A stretch of DNA of 64,000 bases from the NCBI GenBank assembly GCA_951802425.1, contig OX637799.1, positions 248,001 to 312,000 of the forward strand. The letters are read 5' to 3'. Source of the DNA: Clavaria fumosa (lineage: Eukaryota > Basidiomycota > Agaricomycetes > Agaricales > Clavariaceae). Each line of letters opens with the position of its first letter. Position 1 is the stretch's first letter. Shown here one piece after another: positions 11,282-22,310 of the stretch. Both the position numbers and the translations under genes were made by a program. The notes beneath the pieces are model-generated. The model was not told the DNA's origin and did no database searches. It worked only from the letters and a program-made list of their open reading frames with translations.

Positions 11282-12919
11282 ATGTCGTCTACCGCGGCGT
11301 TTACTTTCCGCGCTTCTCCATCGTCATCATCGTCGTCGTCATCGTCGGTATCCGCACGCGATCCGTCGTCGCCGTCGATGTCGTCGCGTGATGACTCATC
11401 TCATTCTCTGTCACCATCTGTCGGGTGGAAGATGGAGCCGGATCCTTGTGTCGTCGCATGCGATCCGAGTGTCAACCTCAGATACCGCGAGATGAACATA
11501 CAACTAACTACCTCGCCATCGTCTCATTCCAGACCCTCTCGGCAGCCGACCGTGCGGCCGCAGACCCATCCCCTCGAGGCCCACTCTCCCACCTTCGCAA
11601 TTTTTCCTCACAACTACAATTACCCAGTCTACAGTCAGCGAGATGTTTCGTCTGTGAACTCCGCGACTGCTCATCGCACGTCCAAGGCCTACAATGCTCC
11701 CGTATCTGCGCCCCTCGAAAGTAGATCGCTTTCAGCTCCAACTAGCTCCGCTTACTATGTCCCCGTAACTCAACTCGAACACCGTCCTCGGACGTCTACT
11801 CAGGTCTTCCACACCATCTCGGATCTCGCCGATCACCATGGTATCCCTCAATTTCTCCCGCCTGTACCTTGTACAACTCCACGCAGTGCTCCTATCGAGA
11901 GACCCGTTGATCCTCAACCTTTTGAAGACACCTTTTCAACCCTCTGCTCCGATTATCTAAATATGTTGTCTCAGACTCCCTCCGATCCTACTCCGCCTGC
12001 AGAGGATCCATCTGACGTCGTCCCCGTCACCGAACCCAAGGACGTGGAGACCGTTCAGGCCCTAATGGAGGTTCTCGCAGGTGAATGGGGTTTGTCATAC
12101 CACAGTCGTCAGATCATTTGTCTGACTCATCCATTTGGCAACCCCGCAGCCTCATCTCCAGAGTTCCGAACCCCGCACGGCCTGTCGGAGTTTATGTCGT
12201 CGCCATTTGACTCGCCATTTGACGACTTTCTTACCACGCCGGCTGACGTGGACCCGACAAGTCCTATGTTGGACTTTAGCGCCAACGACTTGCCACTATT
12301 TAGCGATATGGCCATTGACATGATGTCCAAAGCCGACGAGTGTTCGTCCGCCCCTCCCGTCGCTATCAAAGAAAGCCCGTTCTCGCCCACCATGCAGTGT
12401 ATGCCTTCGCCGTTCTCTCCCGCTCTTGATCCTTCCTCGCTGTATGCATCCTTTGACGAACCCACCGATGCGCCCGCCTCCTTGCCCTCGAGCACCCGCC
12501 GTAAGTCGTCAGCGACTGGCACTCGCAAGAACATCACTCCCGAAGCCCTTGTCCCTGTCGACGCGCCTACCCAATCCCGTCACTACACCATGCCATCTGC
12601 GACATCGCGCAAAGTCATTCCCGCGGTCTTTGCGAGGAAGCGGGCGCGCACACAGGCGTTCGGGGACGACGACGAGCTGGTTGACGAGGTGTTTACCCTA
12701 CCCCCGAACCCGACTGAGGCGCAGCTCATCGAGGCGAAGCGGCGGCAAAATACTGTTGCGGCGCGGCGGAGTCGCAAGCGAAAGCTGGAGTACCAACGCG
12801 AGTTAGAAGAATCAAACCAGCGGCTGGAAGCTGAGCGAGACCAGTGGAAGGCGCGCGCGTTGACCTCCGAGGCCCTGCTCAAGAGTCATGGTCTAGAAGT
12901 TCCACAATTCGATACATGA
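11282..12919 (+). CDS. GCN4/cpc-1-like bZIP transcription factor
   Basis: Nuclear activator. The C-terminal bZIP is diagnostic: PPNPTEAQLIEAKRRQNTVA (about 12700-12760), the basic motif NTVAARRSRKRKLEY, and a short leucine zipper LEESNQRLEAERDQWKARAL. It ends near the C-terminus as in GCN4/cpc-1, activators of the general amino-acid starvation response. The long N-terminal part is Ser/Pro-rich and acidic, with activation-like stretches near 12160-12330 (FMSSPFDSPFDDFL, DMAIDMMSKADE). ATG 11282 sits in ACAATG context, and upstream in-frame codons are non-ATG. A 70-base in-frame segment near 12081-12150 starts GTGAAT and ends CCCCGCAG, so it may be an intron. Five TGASTCA sites lie between 10228 and 12129, three outside and two inside the coding region. 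Confidence 0.88.
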   Translation: MSSTAAFTFRASPSSSSSSSSSVSARDPSSPSMSSRDDSSHSLSPSVGWKMEPDPCVVACDPSVNLRYREMNIQLTTSPSSHSRPSRQPTVRPQTHPLEAHSPTFAIFPHNYNYPVYSQRDVSSVNSATAHRTSKAYNAPVSAPLESRSLSAPTSSAYYVPVTQLEHRPRTSTQVFHTISDLADHHGIPQFLPPVPCTTPRSAPIERPVDPQPFEDTFSTLCSDYLNMLSQTPSDPTPPAEDPSDVVPVTEPKDVETVQALMEVLAGEWGLSYHSRQIICLTHPFGNPAASSPEFRTPHGLSEFMSSPFDSPFDDFLTTPADVDPTSPMLDFSANDLPLFSDMAIDMMSKADECSSAPPVAIKESPFSPTMQCMPSPFSPALDPSSLYASFDEPTDAPASLPSSTRRKSSATGTRKNITPEALVPVDAPTQSRHYTMPSATSRKVIPAVFARKRARTQAFGDDDELVDEVFTLPPNPTEAQLIEAKRRQNTVAARRSRKRKLEYQRELEESNQRLEAERDQWKARALTSEALLKSHGLEVPQFDT

Positions 12920-13483
12920 ATGTCCACCCTTTTATCTTTTTTTGTTCCTTAAAGTTCCTCTCTTTGTCGACTCGTGATCTCGTTGCCGCACATTATCGGT
13001 GACCTTCGACGCTCCGTTGTATTCTACCACCATCCCCCTTCCCCCCATTTGAACTAAGAAGCGACGTCGTAACCCAGCCGTATTCCTTCCTTTTACTCCC
13101 TTGTTGTCGGATTTCTGCTCTCGATATGCTGGTATCTCTTTACCATCTCGTATACCAGATCTATCTCTGTGTCTACTATACCTGAATCTGCTATACCTGA
13201 ATACTGTTGTAGCGGGGTGTTGACAAAATGCACATTTCTTTACCCGCAAAAATCGAGTGACAAATAATAATAACTGTCGCTGTTGCAACACAGCCTCACT
13301 ACACTCAACTTCCATGCCGACCTCATGCGCACGGAAGCGCACGATTCCACCAGCAGTGTGTTAAACCTCGCTGGCATCAGAAGGAGAGCCGTCAACCCTT
13401 ATTCCACATTGCCACCATCGTCACCGAGTACCCCTTACTGCAAACCTGCACCACGGTTGGCCATAGAGAGCCCACCGACACGC
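12920..13483. other. 3' flank of the bZIP gene and 5' flank of the nucleotidase gene
   Basis: T-rich tail after the bZIP stop, then a pyrimidine-rich stretch with short direct repeats near 13150-13205 (TATACC, CTGAATCTGC/CTGAATACTG). No gene is supported. Confidence 0.4.
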
Positions 13484-15477
13484 ATGAAACATACCAAGAA
13501 CACTCACGCACCGTCCGTCTCTCGCCAGAGCGGCGAGCGCCACAGCCAGAGCAGCTACGAGCTGTTAGAGAGCGGCAGCTGCCCTGGCGCCGCCGCCGCC
13601 ACCACAACTACTAGCATGAGCGGAAGCTGGACGCACCGCAGAGTGTGCTGGCAGTGCTGGCACTGGCGCCGCCTCGTCCTGTGTGTAGCCATCCTGCTTG
13701 CGCTCATGTACTTCATGGACCCAGGCGTCTCTCGTGCGCGCACACGCTTGAGCAGTCTGTCTGGTGAGCTGGTCTAACCTCCTCGTTTTTCTTTTTCTTC
13801 GGGTTGTTCCTTGTCTGACTTGAATGGTCGGTCGCAGAGGGGCAAGTACCTATTGAGAAGCCCTCGAAGGAGGAGGACATGCATCCCTCTCTACCACTAC
13901 CACAACTACCGAAACCGCTTGATGACGAGGTCTCGTTACCTCCACCGATGCCGACTACCCCAAGCACCATGACCGCCGCACCACCAATACCACTATCACC
14001 ACAGGCGGAGCCGTGCACCAGGCGCAACTCGTATGCGGTCATGATCGACGCTGGGTCAACGGGGTCGCGCGTGCATGTATATACCTTCCGTCATTGCCGT
14101 GGCGCATCTGCATCCGCGACGTCACCTACGTCCACGTTATCGTCCTCCTTGTCATCGACAGCAGCGACTTCTGCTGCGGAGCCGGCGTACGAGAGCGAAG
14201 TATTCCTCAAGACACAGCCCGGGCTATCCGCTCCCAGCTTTGCAGGGCACCCGGAAGCGGCCGCGGCGAGCCTGGATGTGCTGCTCGACGAGGCGGTGCG
14301 CGTTGTGCCCGCGTCGCAACGTGCGTGTACGCCACTCGCGGTACGCGCGACGGCAGGGCTGAGGTTGCTCGGTGCAACGCAGAGTGCGGCAATCTTGGAC
14401 GCGGTAAGGCGGCGGGTGAGGGCGCGCTATCCATTCGTCGTCGCTGAGGGTGAGGAGGGCGTACGGGTACTAGAGGGCAAGGAGGAGGGCGTGTTTGCAT
14501 GGATGACAGCTAATTATTTGTTGGGCGCTTTTCGGGGGGATGCTGGTGGTGGGACTGAGAGTGGGATGTCATACGCAGTGCTGGAGCTTGGGGGGGCGTC
14601 GATGCAGATTGTGTTCGAGCCCAGGTTCACTCGGCCGGACGGCGCGCTTGCGGAAGGCGAGCACAAGTACGACCTCACGTTCGGAGGGCGGACATACACG
14701 CTCTACCAACACTCATACCTCGGCTATGGACTCATGCGCGCGCGGCTGAGCGTGCATCGGCTCGTGGCGTTTATGGACTCGTTGCGCGCGAAGAATGGAA
14801 AAGACGAGCGGAAGGGGGAGGTGGTGATTGGCAATCCGTGTCTTGCGAAGGGCACCTCTCGCGTCATCAACCTCGACGACGTCACGGGGAATGTCACCAT
14901 GGACGGTGGTGATATCGGCAGCTTTGAGGCGTGCAATCGTGTCATGCAGCTCGTCATGGCCAAGGATGCGTGAGTGCTCTGTTGCTTTCAATTATCGTTA
15001 ATTGATCTCGCCGCTCACAGTATTTGCGAGACAAAGCCATGCTCGTTCGACGGAGTATACCAACCCTCATTCATAGATGCGTTTCAGACAGGCAAGATTC
15101 TGTTACTGTCCTACTTTTACGACCGCATACACCCGCTGCTCCCACCGACACCTACGCCGTCCGCCAGCGGTGCGGAGGACACGATACAGACATTGCCAAT
15201 ATCGACGCTCGCGACGCTCGCACGGCGCGTGTGTCTCGGACGGAGTGTGTGGCAAGAGCACTGGGGCGCGGACGCGGCACTACTGGCGGAGCTGGAGGGG
15301 CGGCCAGAGTGGTGTCTGGATCTGACGTTCATGCATGCGCTGCTGCGGCTTGGGTACGAGTTCCGCGACGAGCGCGAGGTCTCGATCGCCAAACGCCTTG
15401 CGGGGGCGGAGCTGGGATGGTGTTTAGGCGCGACTATCACTTTGGTTGGAGGGGCGGAGGTTAAGTGCCAGGATTGA
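13484..15477 (+). CDS. GDA1: GDA1/CD39 family nucleoside diphosphatase (guanosine diphosphatase)
   Basis: Type II Golgi membrane enzyme that hydrolyses GDP or UDP released by glycosyltransferases, so that nucleotide-sugar exchange can continue. Exon 1 has a short cytosolic tail and one membrane segment (LVLCVAILLALMYF, about 13677-13720). After a Ser/Thr/Pro stem come the apyrase conserved regions: MIDAGSTGSRVHVYTF (14041-14088), VRATAGLRLLG (14341-14373), EGVFAWMTANYLLGAF (14485-14532) and YAVLELGGASMQIVFEP (14572-14622). An intron at about 14971-15020 leads to the last exon, with SFDGVYQPSF and QEHWGADAALLAELEGRPEW. The stop is at 15475-15477. ATG 13484 is chosen because it gives a short basic tail before the membrane segment; an earlier in-frame ATG near 13325 is also possible. 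It could act as a wider-range apyrase. Confidence 0.88.
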
Positions 15478-15617
15478 TGATTATTATTATTACTTTTCTT
15501 TTTTTTTAGACACCCGAGTTACCTGTTAGAGTTATATATCCTCTATTATATGGTCGGAGTGCCGCACATAGGGCGCGGATGATGCCTAGATCGGGAGCGC
15601 GACTGTCTAAAATCATA

Positions 15618-16124
15618 TTATGAGTTCCACCGATGACCGCAGGATGCGCATCTGCAACAAGAGATCAGAAGTTCAGCGACGTAATGTCATGAGATCAGTA
15701 CTATGAGTGACCTATAATCTTGATATTGGGAGGATATCGTTAACGATACTAGTGGAGACGAAACGGGCAAGTCGCTTACAGATTGTCATTGGCTCGTCTG
15801 CGGACCTCGTCTGAATTTGATAGAAATAGGCTCTATCGTGGTTACATTTGTCGCAGGTAGCTGCGAAGTACGTTACCGGGATAGCTTTCCGTTGAACGTC
15901 TGGCAAGAGAGGGAAAAAAAGAACTGACCAGTGGTACAATCGGCGTCTTTCCAAGTCGCGTCGCCGCCGAGCACGTCGTCGACCTTCTTACGGGGCAACG
16001 TGGTGCGGGAAGTCATTTGCTTTGTGATGGGAAACTCGTATGGGCAGGTGTTGCATGCCCATTTGTTGTAGCCCGTCTCAAAAGCGATGATGAGTAGATT
16101 GGCGCACGCTGGGCAGAAGAGCAT
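15618..16124 (-). CDS. RPC11: RNA polymerase III subunit RPC11 (C11)
   Basis: Small zinc-ribbon subunit of Pol III needed for RNA cleavage, proofreading and termination. Four exons join in frame: 15929-16124, 15780-15860, 15712-15718 and 15618-15651 (318 bases, 105 residues), the normal family length. The N-terminal ribbon is MLFCPACANLLIIAFE followed by WACNTCPYEFPI. The C-terminal TFIIS-type ribbon is ATCDKCNHDRAYFYQIQTRS, then ADEPMTIYYRCASCGHRWNS. It contains the RSADE acidic hairpin that completes the cleavage site. Exon 3 is a 7-base microexon; without it the residues YYR and the second CxxC cannot be read. The upstream same-strand gene ends only 76 bases before this ATG. Confidence 0.93.
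15712..15718 (-). other. 7-base microexon of RPC11
   Basis: ATTATAG on the minus strand, bounded by AG upstream and GT downstream. It supplies the last two bases of one Tyr codon, a full Tyr codon and the first two bases of Arg. It links DEPMTI to CASCGHRWNS, exactly as the family motif needs. Confidence 0.85.
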
Positions 16125-16200
16125 TGCTCAGCTGTCATGTGACTCGAAGAGCACACACAAAAATGTGATTTGCTGCAATTTACTGATGTAACAGTCAAGG

Positions 16201-17294
16201 TCAACCGCTCTCCGACTCAACAATGATCTCGATGTAAACATCGTCCGGCTGCTCGTCTTCTTTGTCGGGCTCTTCTTTGTCGCTTTCTTCTGCTTCGCTT
16301 TCCTCTCCCTCAGTCTCGAGGTCTTCGTCATGCTCTACCTCAGTATTGTCTCGGTCACGATCTAACTCCTCATTAACGAACCGTTCGATAATCCTTAGGA
16401 GCAGTATCAGGACAGACAGGATTAGGGCCAAGTTTGGATAAATAATATCTGAACTCACAAATTTAACTCCTCCATTTCACGAACGAATTCAAGCGGTGAC
16501 TTGTCGCCGTTGGCCTGCCTGACATCGACCCAAATATCGGCTGGGATAGGGTCGTCGGCGATGGTCATGGACCCCAGAAGATCCATTGTTTCGAGGCTCA
16601 TGGCGCTGTGCTTGGAGTCTAGGTCGGCATAATCTACCGCTGCTGCTTCGTCAAAGTTGTCGATATCATCGAGTTTCAACGTGAAGCCGAGGGATGAGCC
16701 GTGCAAGCTCTCGACGGTAGTTCTGACGCCCAAAGTTGTCCACTGCTTTAGGTCTGTCCAGGGGAAGAAAGTCGTTGTCTGCAAGGGCTTTCTTTTGGAA
16801 TTAGCGTCTTCGCTAGGAACAGCGATGGGCATCCAGTGCCCAGATACTTCATTTGCGAACGCAGGCGGTTCTTTAGTAACGAAGTGAATCACCAGCTCCT
16901 CGACTGTTGCATCGTCCGGGGCATCGTAGTCGTTGACGACGCGCTCATGCGAGGAGGTGACGAGGCCAACGTATCTGCCAGCGGGAAAGTTAACGAGGCG
17001 CTCGTATGTGTCCGAGTTCTTGGGGAAGCTATTTGCGATGCTCGACACGGAGAGGGCGAAGGCGACATACGTCCCAGGCTGGAGTCTCGGTTTCCAGTGG
17101 GACGAACGCGGGACGAGCGGCGCGCCGAAGGTGTTTGTCGACCAGGCAGACGTGGGTGAGTCCGGCACGCAGACGCCTGGTGTTGGTGGACATATGGCGA
17201 TGCGATAGTCGGGGCTCGCGCAGGCGGGGCTGAGGAGACTGCGGAGGGTTTGGCTGATTGGAGGGAGCTGGGTCAGGTATTCTGGAGGCGACAT
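16201..17294 (-). CDS. unknown protein with strongly acidic C-terminal tail
   Basis: Two exons, about 16458-17294 and 16201-16388. The first begins MSPPEYLTQLPPISQTLRSL and reads as a folded, beta-rich globular region of about 280 residues (for example GTYVAFALSVSSIANSFPKN and PAGRYVGLVTSSHERVVND). It ends EFVREMEELNL. The intron starts GTGAGTTCAG and removes a stretch that, if read through, would look like a membrane helix. The second exon is almost all Asp/Glu (ELDRDRDNTEVEHDEDLETE onward) and ends VESESG. I do not recognise a family. An acidic tail suggests a chaperone-like or nucleic-acid-associated role, but this is only a guess. Its stop lies 76 bases upstream of the RPC11 ATG. Confidence 0.7.
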
Positions 17295-17725
17295 TCTTTT
17301 TCGCCGATGGCTGCTGGGGTGAACAGTGAAGGTTGGTTTGTCCACTTATAACTAAGAGAAGTGGCAAGGTATCTGCGGGTGGTTCAGCGCGCGGTGGCTT
17401 GGGCGGTGGATACCGCAAACCATTCACGCCTGAGTCCACCGTTCCAGAATTCTGGCATTCAGCGGAGAGTGCTATTCCCCCTGTGGACGCCGATCAATCG
17501 GTGACCCCCGAGTCATCCATTTTAAGTAACTGTTATGCTTATATAATACTATCACGTGACATCGCATCGACGCTTTTAAAAAATCTCCTTCGTTTCAACA
17601 CGGGTTTCCCTCAGGCCTTCACCGCCATCATCCGCTCAGAACCCAGCCATCCTCACAGACTACACAGGTAGTTTGAGTTTTTCTCCCCTGATATTCTTTC
17701 CTGTACAAGCCTGACGAAATCTCAG

Positions 17726-20700
17726 ATGGATTTGCAGAGCCTCATCAACGTTTTCACCACCACATTCAACAGCGACCCAAATGTTCGCAAAGCAGGCGAG
17801 CTTCAAATTCGTCAAGTGAGTCAGATTCAATTTCTTGCACTGCCATTTGACCTGTGGATTCTTTATTTTCATGTCATCAGATTGCCGCCCAGGAGGGCAT
17901 GGTGTCCGCGTTGCTCCAGATAATCGCCGCAGATGGTGTTGATATGTACGTGTTAAGCGCGTTTTTTACCCACCTTTCAATTTTTAGCCAACTATCTACC
18001 AGCGCGACGCGTCAGGCATGCTCTGTGTGGCTCAAGAATCGCGTTCACAAAGCATACTTTGATAACGCCGAAGCGACTTCCGCCACACCTGGCGATACGA
18101 CACCTGTTCCTCAAAGCGATCGTGAAGCGATCAAAGGATCCATTCTCCCCTTGCTTGCCGCTTCGCCGACACGTGCCATCACGGTCCAGCTCGCCAATGT
18201 ATTGAGGATCGTCGTCCAGCGTGCCTTCCCCCAACGCTGGCCTGGGCTGCTGGACGAGGTCAGGCGGATGCTCACCAGCGGCGACTCGAGACAGATCGGC
18301 GCTGGGTGTTTGGCCGCGCTGGAATGTGTAAGAGCCTTTAGGTAAGTGTCTACGTGTATTCGTCTTAGCTAAGTCGTCGCTGAATATTGATTGTCAGGTA
18401 TTCTCAATCCCCAGATCCGCTCTCCACAATCATCGAACAACTTTTCCCCATCCTCGTAGCCATCGGAAATGATATCGTGGCTGCCCCGCCCTCCAGTGTA
18501 CAAGACGTTCCTACGATGCTTCATCTCATATTCAAGACATATAAAACGAGCCTCACAAGTCGCCTCAGTGCACACCAGCAGGCCCAAGAAAGCATGGTTC
18601 CGTGGGGCAGGCTGTGTTTTACTGTTGTGCAACTGCAGATTCCACTTGAGGTTGTTCCTGCTGACGAGGAGGAGCGTGAGAAATGTGAATGGTGGAAGGC
18701 GAAAAAATGGGCGTATGGCGTTCTGTGCAGACTCTTCCATCGGTGAGGAATTGTTTTTACGTGGATGTACCACACTAACATCGTGATATGAGCCAGCTAC
18801 GGCAATCCGTCTCAATTACCCAGCCTCCTGAAGGATAAATACCTGGATTTCTCTCAGCACTTTGTCAACAACTACGCACCTGCCATTTTCAAGACTTTCA
18901 TACAGCAAATGGAGGCCTATATGGCTCAGCAGGTCTGGCTTTCGAAGCAGGTACAATACCAGCTTTGTACTTTCCTAATTGAATGGTGTGTCCGGTGACC
19001 TTCATCCCTCGTTCATGTTTCTTATTATACACCCAGCATCAAGCCGGCATCAACATGGGCCCTTCTCAAACCTCAATTCCTCACCCTCGTCTCGTCTTTT
19101 GTGTTCCCCAAGCTCTGTTTTACACAGGAGACGCTCGAGTTGTGGCAAGCCGATCCAGTAGAGTATCTGCGACTTGAGCTTGGTATGAAATCACACTTAC
19201 ATCATCTTGCCTGTCCATATGGTGATCCTCCTGAACCTTCATAGAAGAAAACGATCACTTCCATACGCCTGCGGTTGTCGCGACGTCGTTCCTCCTCTCG
19301 CTTACGACGAATCGCACGAAGTCGACTTTCCTCCCCATTATGACGTTCATTAACGACGTCTTGCGCTCGTGCGTCCCGGACAATCCTTGGTCTTCTCCTT
19401 GGTTCATGCTTCGTCCTGCTGTTTTCTCTATACAGAAACGCAGCGCCTTCTCAGCGATACGGCGCTCTCAAGATGGCTGTCGCTCTGGGCCCTTTGATGA
19501 CTCGTCATCCGCAAGTGAAAAACAGCATGGAGTCCTTTGTCATGCAATATATTGTTCCAGAGATGTCAAGCAGTGATGCATACATGAAAGCAATCGTGCG
19601 TGATCTCGAAACGTACCCTCCCGCGTAAATACACCATTGATCTCTGGATAGGCGATAGAGATGATCGGGACGGTCATAAAGGCAGGGATGCAATGGTCCA
19701 AAGAAGTAAGTCCTTTTCGCCATGTACAGATCCTTCTCTGGGTCTGACTTGCGAGCGTAGAATCTGCACTCCGTCCTCAAGTTAGTAATGCTCGCCGTGG
19801 ACAACCCAGAGCTGCCCGTCAATGTCCCGGCTATTATAGCTCTGACAGAAATTATCACCCATCACGACGAGGGTGCGTACGTTTTGGATTGAGTTGAGAG
19901 AGTAAGGATATCAGCGTTGACACAACCTTCGGTGTAGTGCACGAGGCCGTCTCACCTTCGGTCGGCAAGATCATTCAAGGTTAAATTTGCACTCTAGTCG
20001 AGGGACTCCATTGTCTAACTGCAAGTAACTGGCAGATCTACTTAGGCTATGTGACGAAACAGAGCTGGACGCTCTGAATTACTCCATGGAAGCCTTCGTA
20101 CAGTCATTCCACGAGGAGCTGCAGCCAGTTGCTGCACAGCTGACCAGCCGCTTGGTTGGTGGTGTCTTCATTCAGTTCTGCCCTTCTGATTCTGAACCTG
20201 TGTTGCCAGTGCGACTCGTATGCGCGCATCCTAAAGGAAATAGCTGGTTCAGAAGAGCCCGCCGATGCGGAGGTGGTGAACGTCGAAGTTGCTTTGGATG
20301 GGGATGGTGGTGGTGATAAGGCTTTCACGGCTATGGGTCTGGCAAAGACAATTGGCACGGTGTGTTTCGCTTTGTCATGACATTGGCCTGTAAGCATTGA
20401 CATGCGGGACTCCAGATCATCACATGTGTTGAATCTTCGCCCGAAATTCTCGCCCAAATATCGGAAGTGGTTATCCCGCCGATTATCTTCACACTGGAAA
20501 ATAAGATCATGGGTACGGTCCAAGCCTTGCTCTTGCTTGTTCCTCTCATCGACCATCCGTGTTCCGGAAGATCTTATCGACACGACATATGACCTCATCG
20601 ACAGCATTACCTACAAACTTCGAGCTATCCCGACGAATATGTGGCCCGTTTTAGAGCTGACCTACAAGCTCTTCAAATCCGAGGCGATCTCTTGGCTTGA

Positions 20701-21956
20701 TGGTGAGTAACATTAGTGATTGCTCTCCTTCATTGCTGATATCCGGTGGTGAAGAAATGCTTCCGAGTTTGGATAATTTTGTTTCTTTCGGTACCGAGGT
20801 GTTCAAGGCGAGGCCTGATTACAGACAAATGCTTCTGGACATCTATTCTACATCCATGACCTCCTCGAGCCTGGGCGAGAATGATCGCGTCGAGGGTTGT
20901 AAGTTAGCCGAGGCCATCTTGCTTAATCTCCGAGGCCATGTCGACGAGGCTTTGCAGTCGATCATCTATAATGGCCTTGGCTATCTGGACAAGGCGGAGA
21001 CCCCAGCTTTCCGTTTGACAAACCTCGAAGTTTTGATCAACGCCGTTTTGTACAACCCATCTGCGGCATTGCACTTAATGGAAAGCCACGCCGCTGGTGC
21101 CGCAAGAGTCTTCTTCGACAAATGGTTCATCGCCATTAATGGAGAAGACCAACTCCCAAGGGTCCACGATAAGAAGCTATCTATCATTACGTTGTGCACT
21201 TTGTTGGAAATGGACCCGACAGCAATTCCGGACAGCCTCAAGGATGGGTGGCACGGCATCGTCGCCGGCGCCTTGAAGATCTTCAAGGAGTTGCCGTCTG
21301 CCATCGAACGTACGATGAGATTTGGCTATTTAGTGGGCGAGTGACCTTGCTGACTATACAATTTCCTCTAGATCGCAAGGCACTCGAGGATGCATTCGAG
21401 GATGACGATGAGCAAGACGAGGGAGATGAGCTACTTGAAGGACTGAACATGGACGAGAATGACGGTGGGTGATTCTGAATCTCTTGTCCATTAATAGAAT
21501 TTCAAACACCAGCATGATAGACGATGTTTGGGACCAAGATTCGGCCTACTTGGAAATGTTGGCACGAGAGGTGGGGCTCCTCTTGTGGACGTGACCACGT
21601 AGCTCACGCGACTTTAGGGCGAACGCCTGAGGACCAAGACGGCCAAGCTTGCTAATGGCGAAGACGTCACATACATTGAGGAAGACTCTGATTCTGAAAT
21701 CGAGGAAGAGATAGGGTATATCAGCCCTCTCGACAACGTCGACCCCTACATCTCGTTCAAACAAGCGTTAACCAGTATGTTTTATTTCTAACATTCAAGA
21801 GTCAGGAAGTCCAGACAGCACTTTGCAGCTTTCCAAATGAAAAATGCGCCGAGCTACCAGGCCGCAACGACCATGCTCGATATTGAGCAGCAAACGTTTT
21901 TGATGGAGCTTATGCGGATAGCGGATGAGAATGCTACTTCTACACCTGCGTCGTAG
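17726..21956 (+). CDS. importin-7/8-type karyopherin beta
   Basis: Large HEAT-repeat nuclear transport receptor of the Nmd5/Sxm1 (importin-7/8) group. It binds RanGTP and carries cargo such as ribosomal proteins or TFIIS. The start MDLQSLINVFTTTFNSDPNV is spliced to RQIAAQEGMVSALLQII and then ATRQACSVWLKNRVHKAYF, the importin-beta N-terminal domain. Later blocks include SILPLLAASPTRAITVQLAN, WWKAKKWAYGVLCRLFHRYG (18688-18800) and AIFKTFIQQMEAYM. Still further on are DLIDSITYKLRAIPTNMWPV (20590-20650) and GCKLAEAILLNLRGHVDEAL. Near the end are an acidic loop (about 21380-21470), IGYISPLDNVDPYISFKQAL and a final helix before a TAG at 21954-21956. At least a dozen short introns interrupt the gene. 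Length and block order match a full-length member. Confidence 0.9.
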
Positions 21957-22310
21957 AGTGATCCAAGTGACATCGCATAACGAAACGCGATCTGCAATGC
22001 TAGACTAGAACACCTAATTGTGTTTGCTCTATGTTTTCATGTTTGATTCACAGCTACCTCGTTCAACGACAGTGTTATTGGGCCTCTTGTCGGATGTTAA
22101 TACGAGCATGACTGAATACGACTTAAAATGAGCAGAAATCTGGATTGTCTCCATACGCAAAAAACTTGAATAAAAGGCATAGGTATTAATATGTCCATGT
22201 CCGTCAACGACCATAGAGAGAAGCAATGAAAGTGAAGACATTTCAAATGCCAGTTGCTTTAGCACGACGGAACACGAGAATACCCATGTACGACATATGG
22301 GTCTTCTCCA
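21957..22310. other. convergent intergenic region
   Basis: 354 bases between the importin stop and the 3' end of the minus-strand multi-cysteine gene. It is AT-richer than its surroundings and holds no supported gene. It presumably contains both 3' untranslated regions. Confidence 0.5.

Noticed and set aside
16388..16458. Membrane helix in the acidic-tail protein
   Set aside because: The hydrophobic stretch lies between a GTGAGT donor and a CTAAG acceptor; removing it keeps the frame, so it is best read as an intron.
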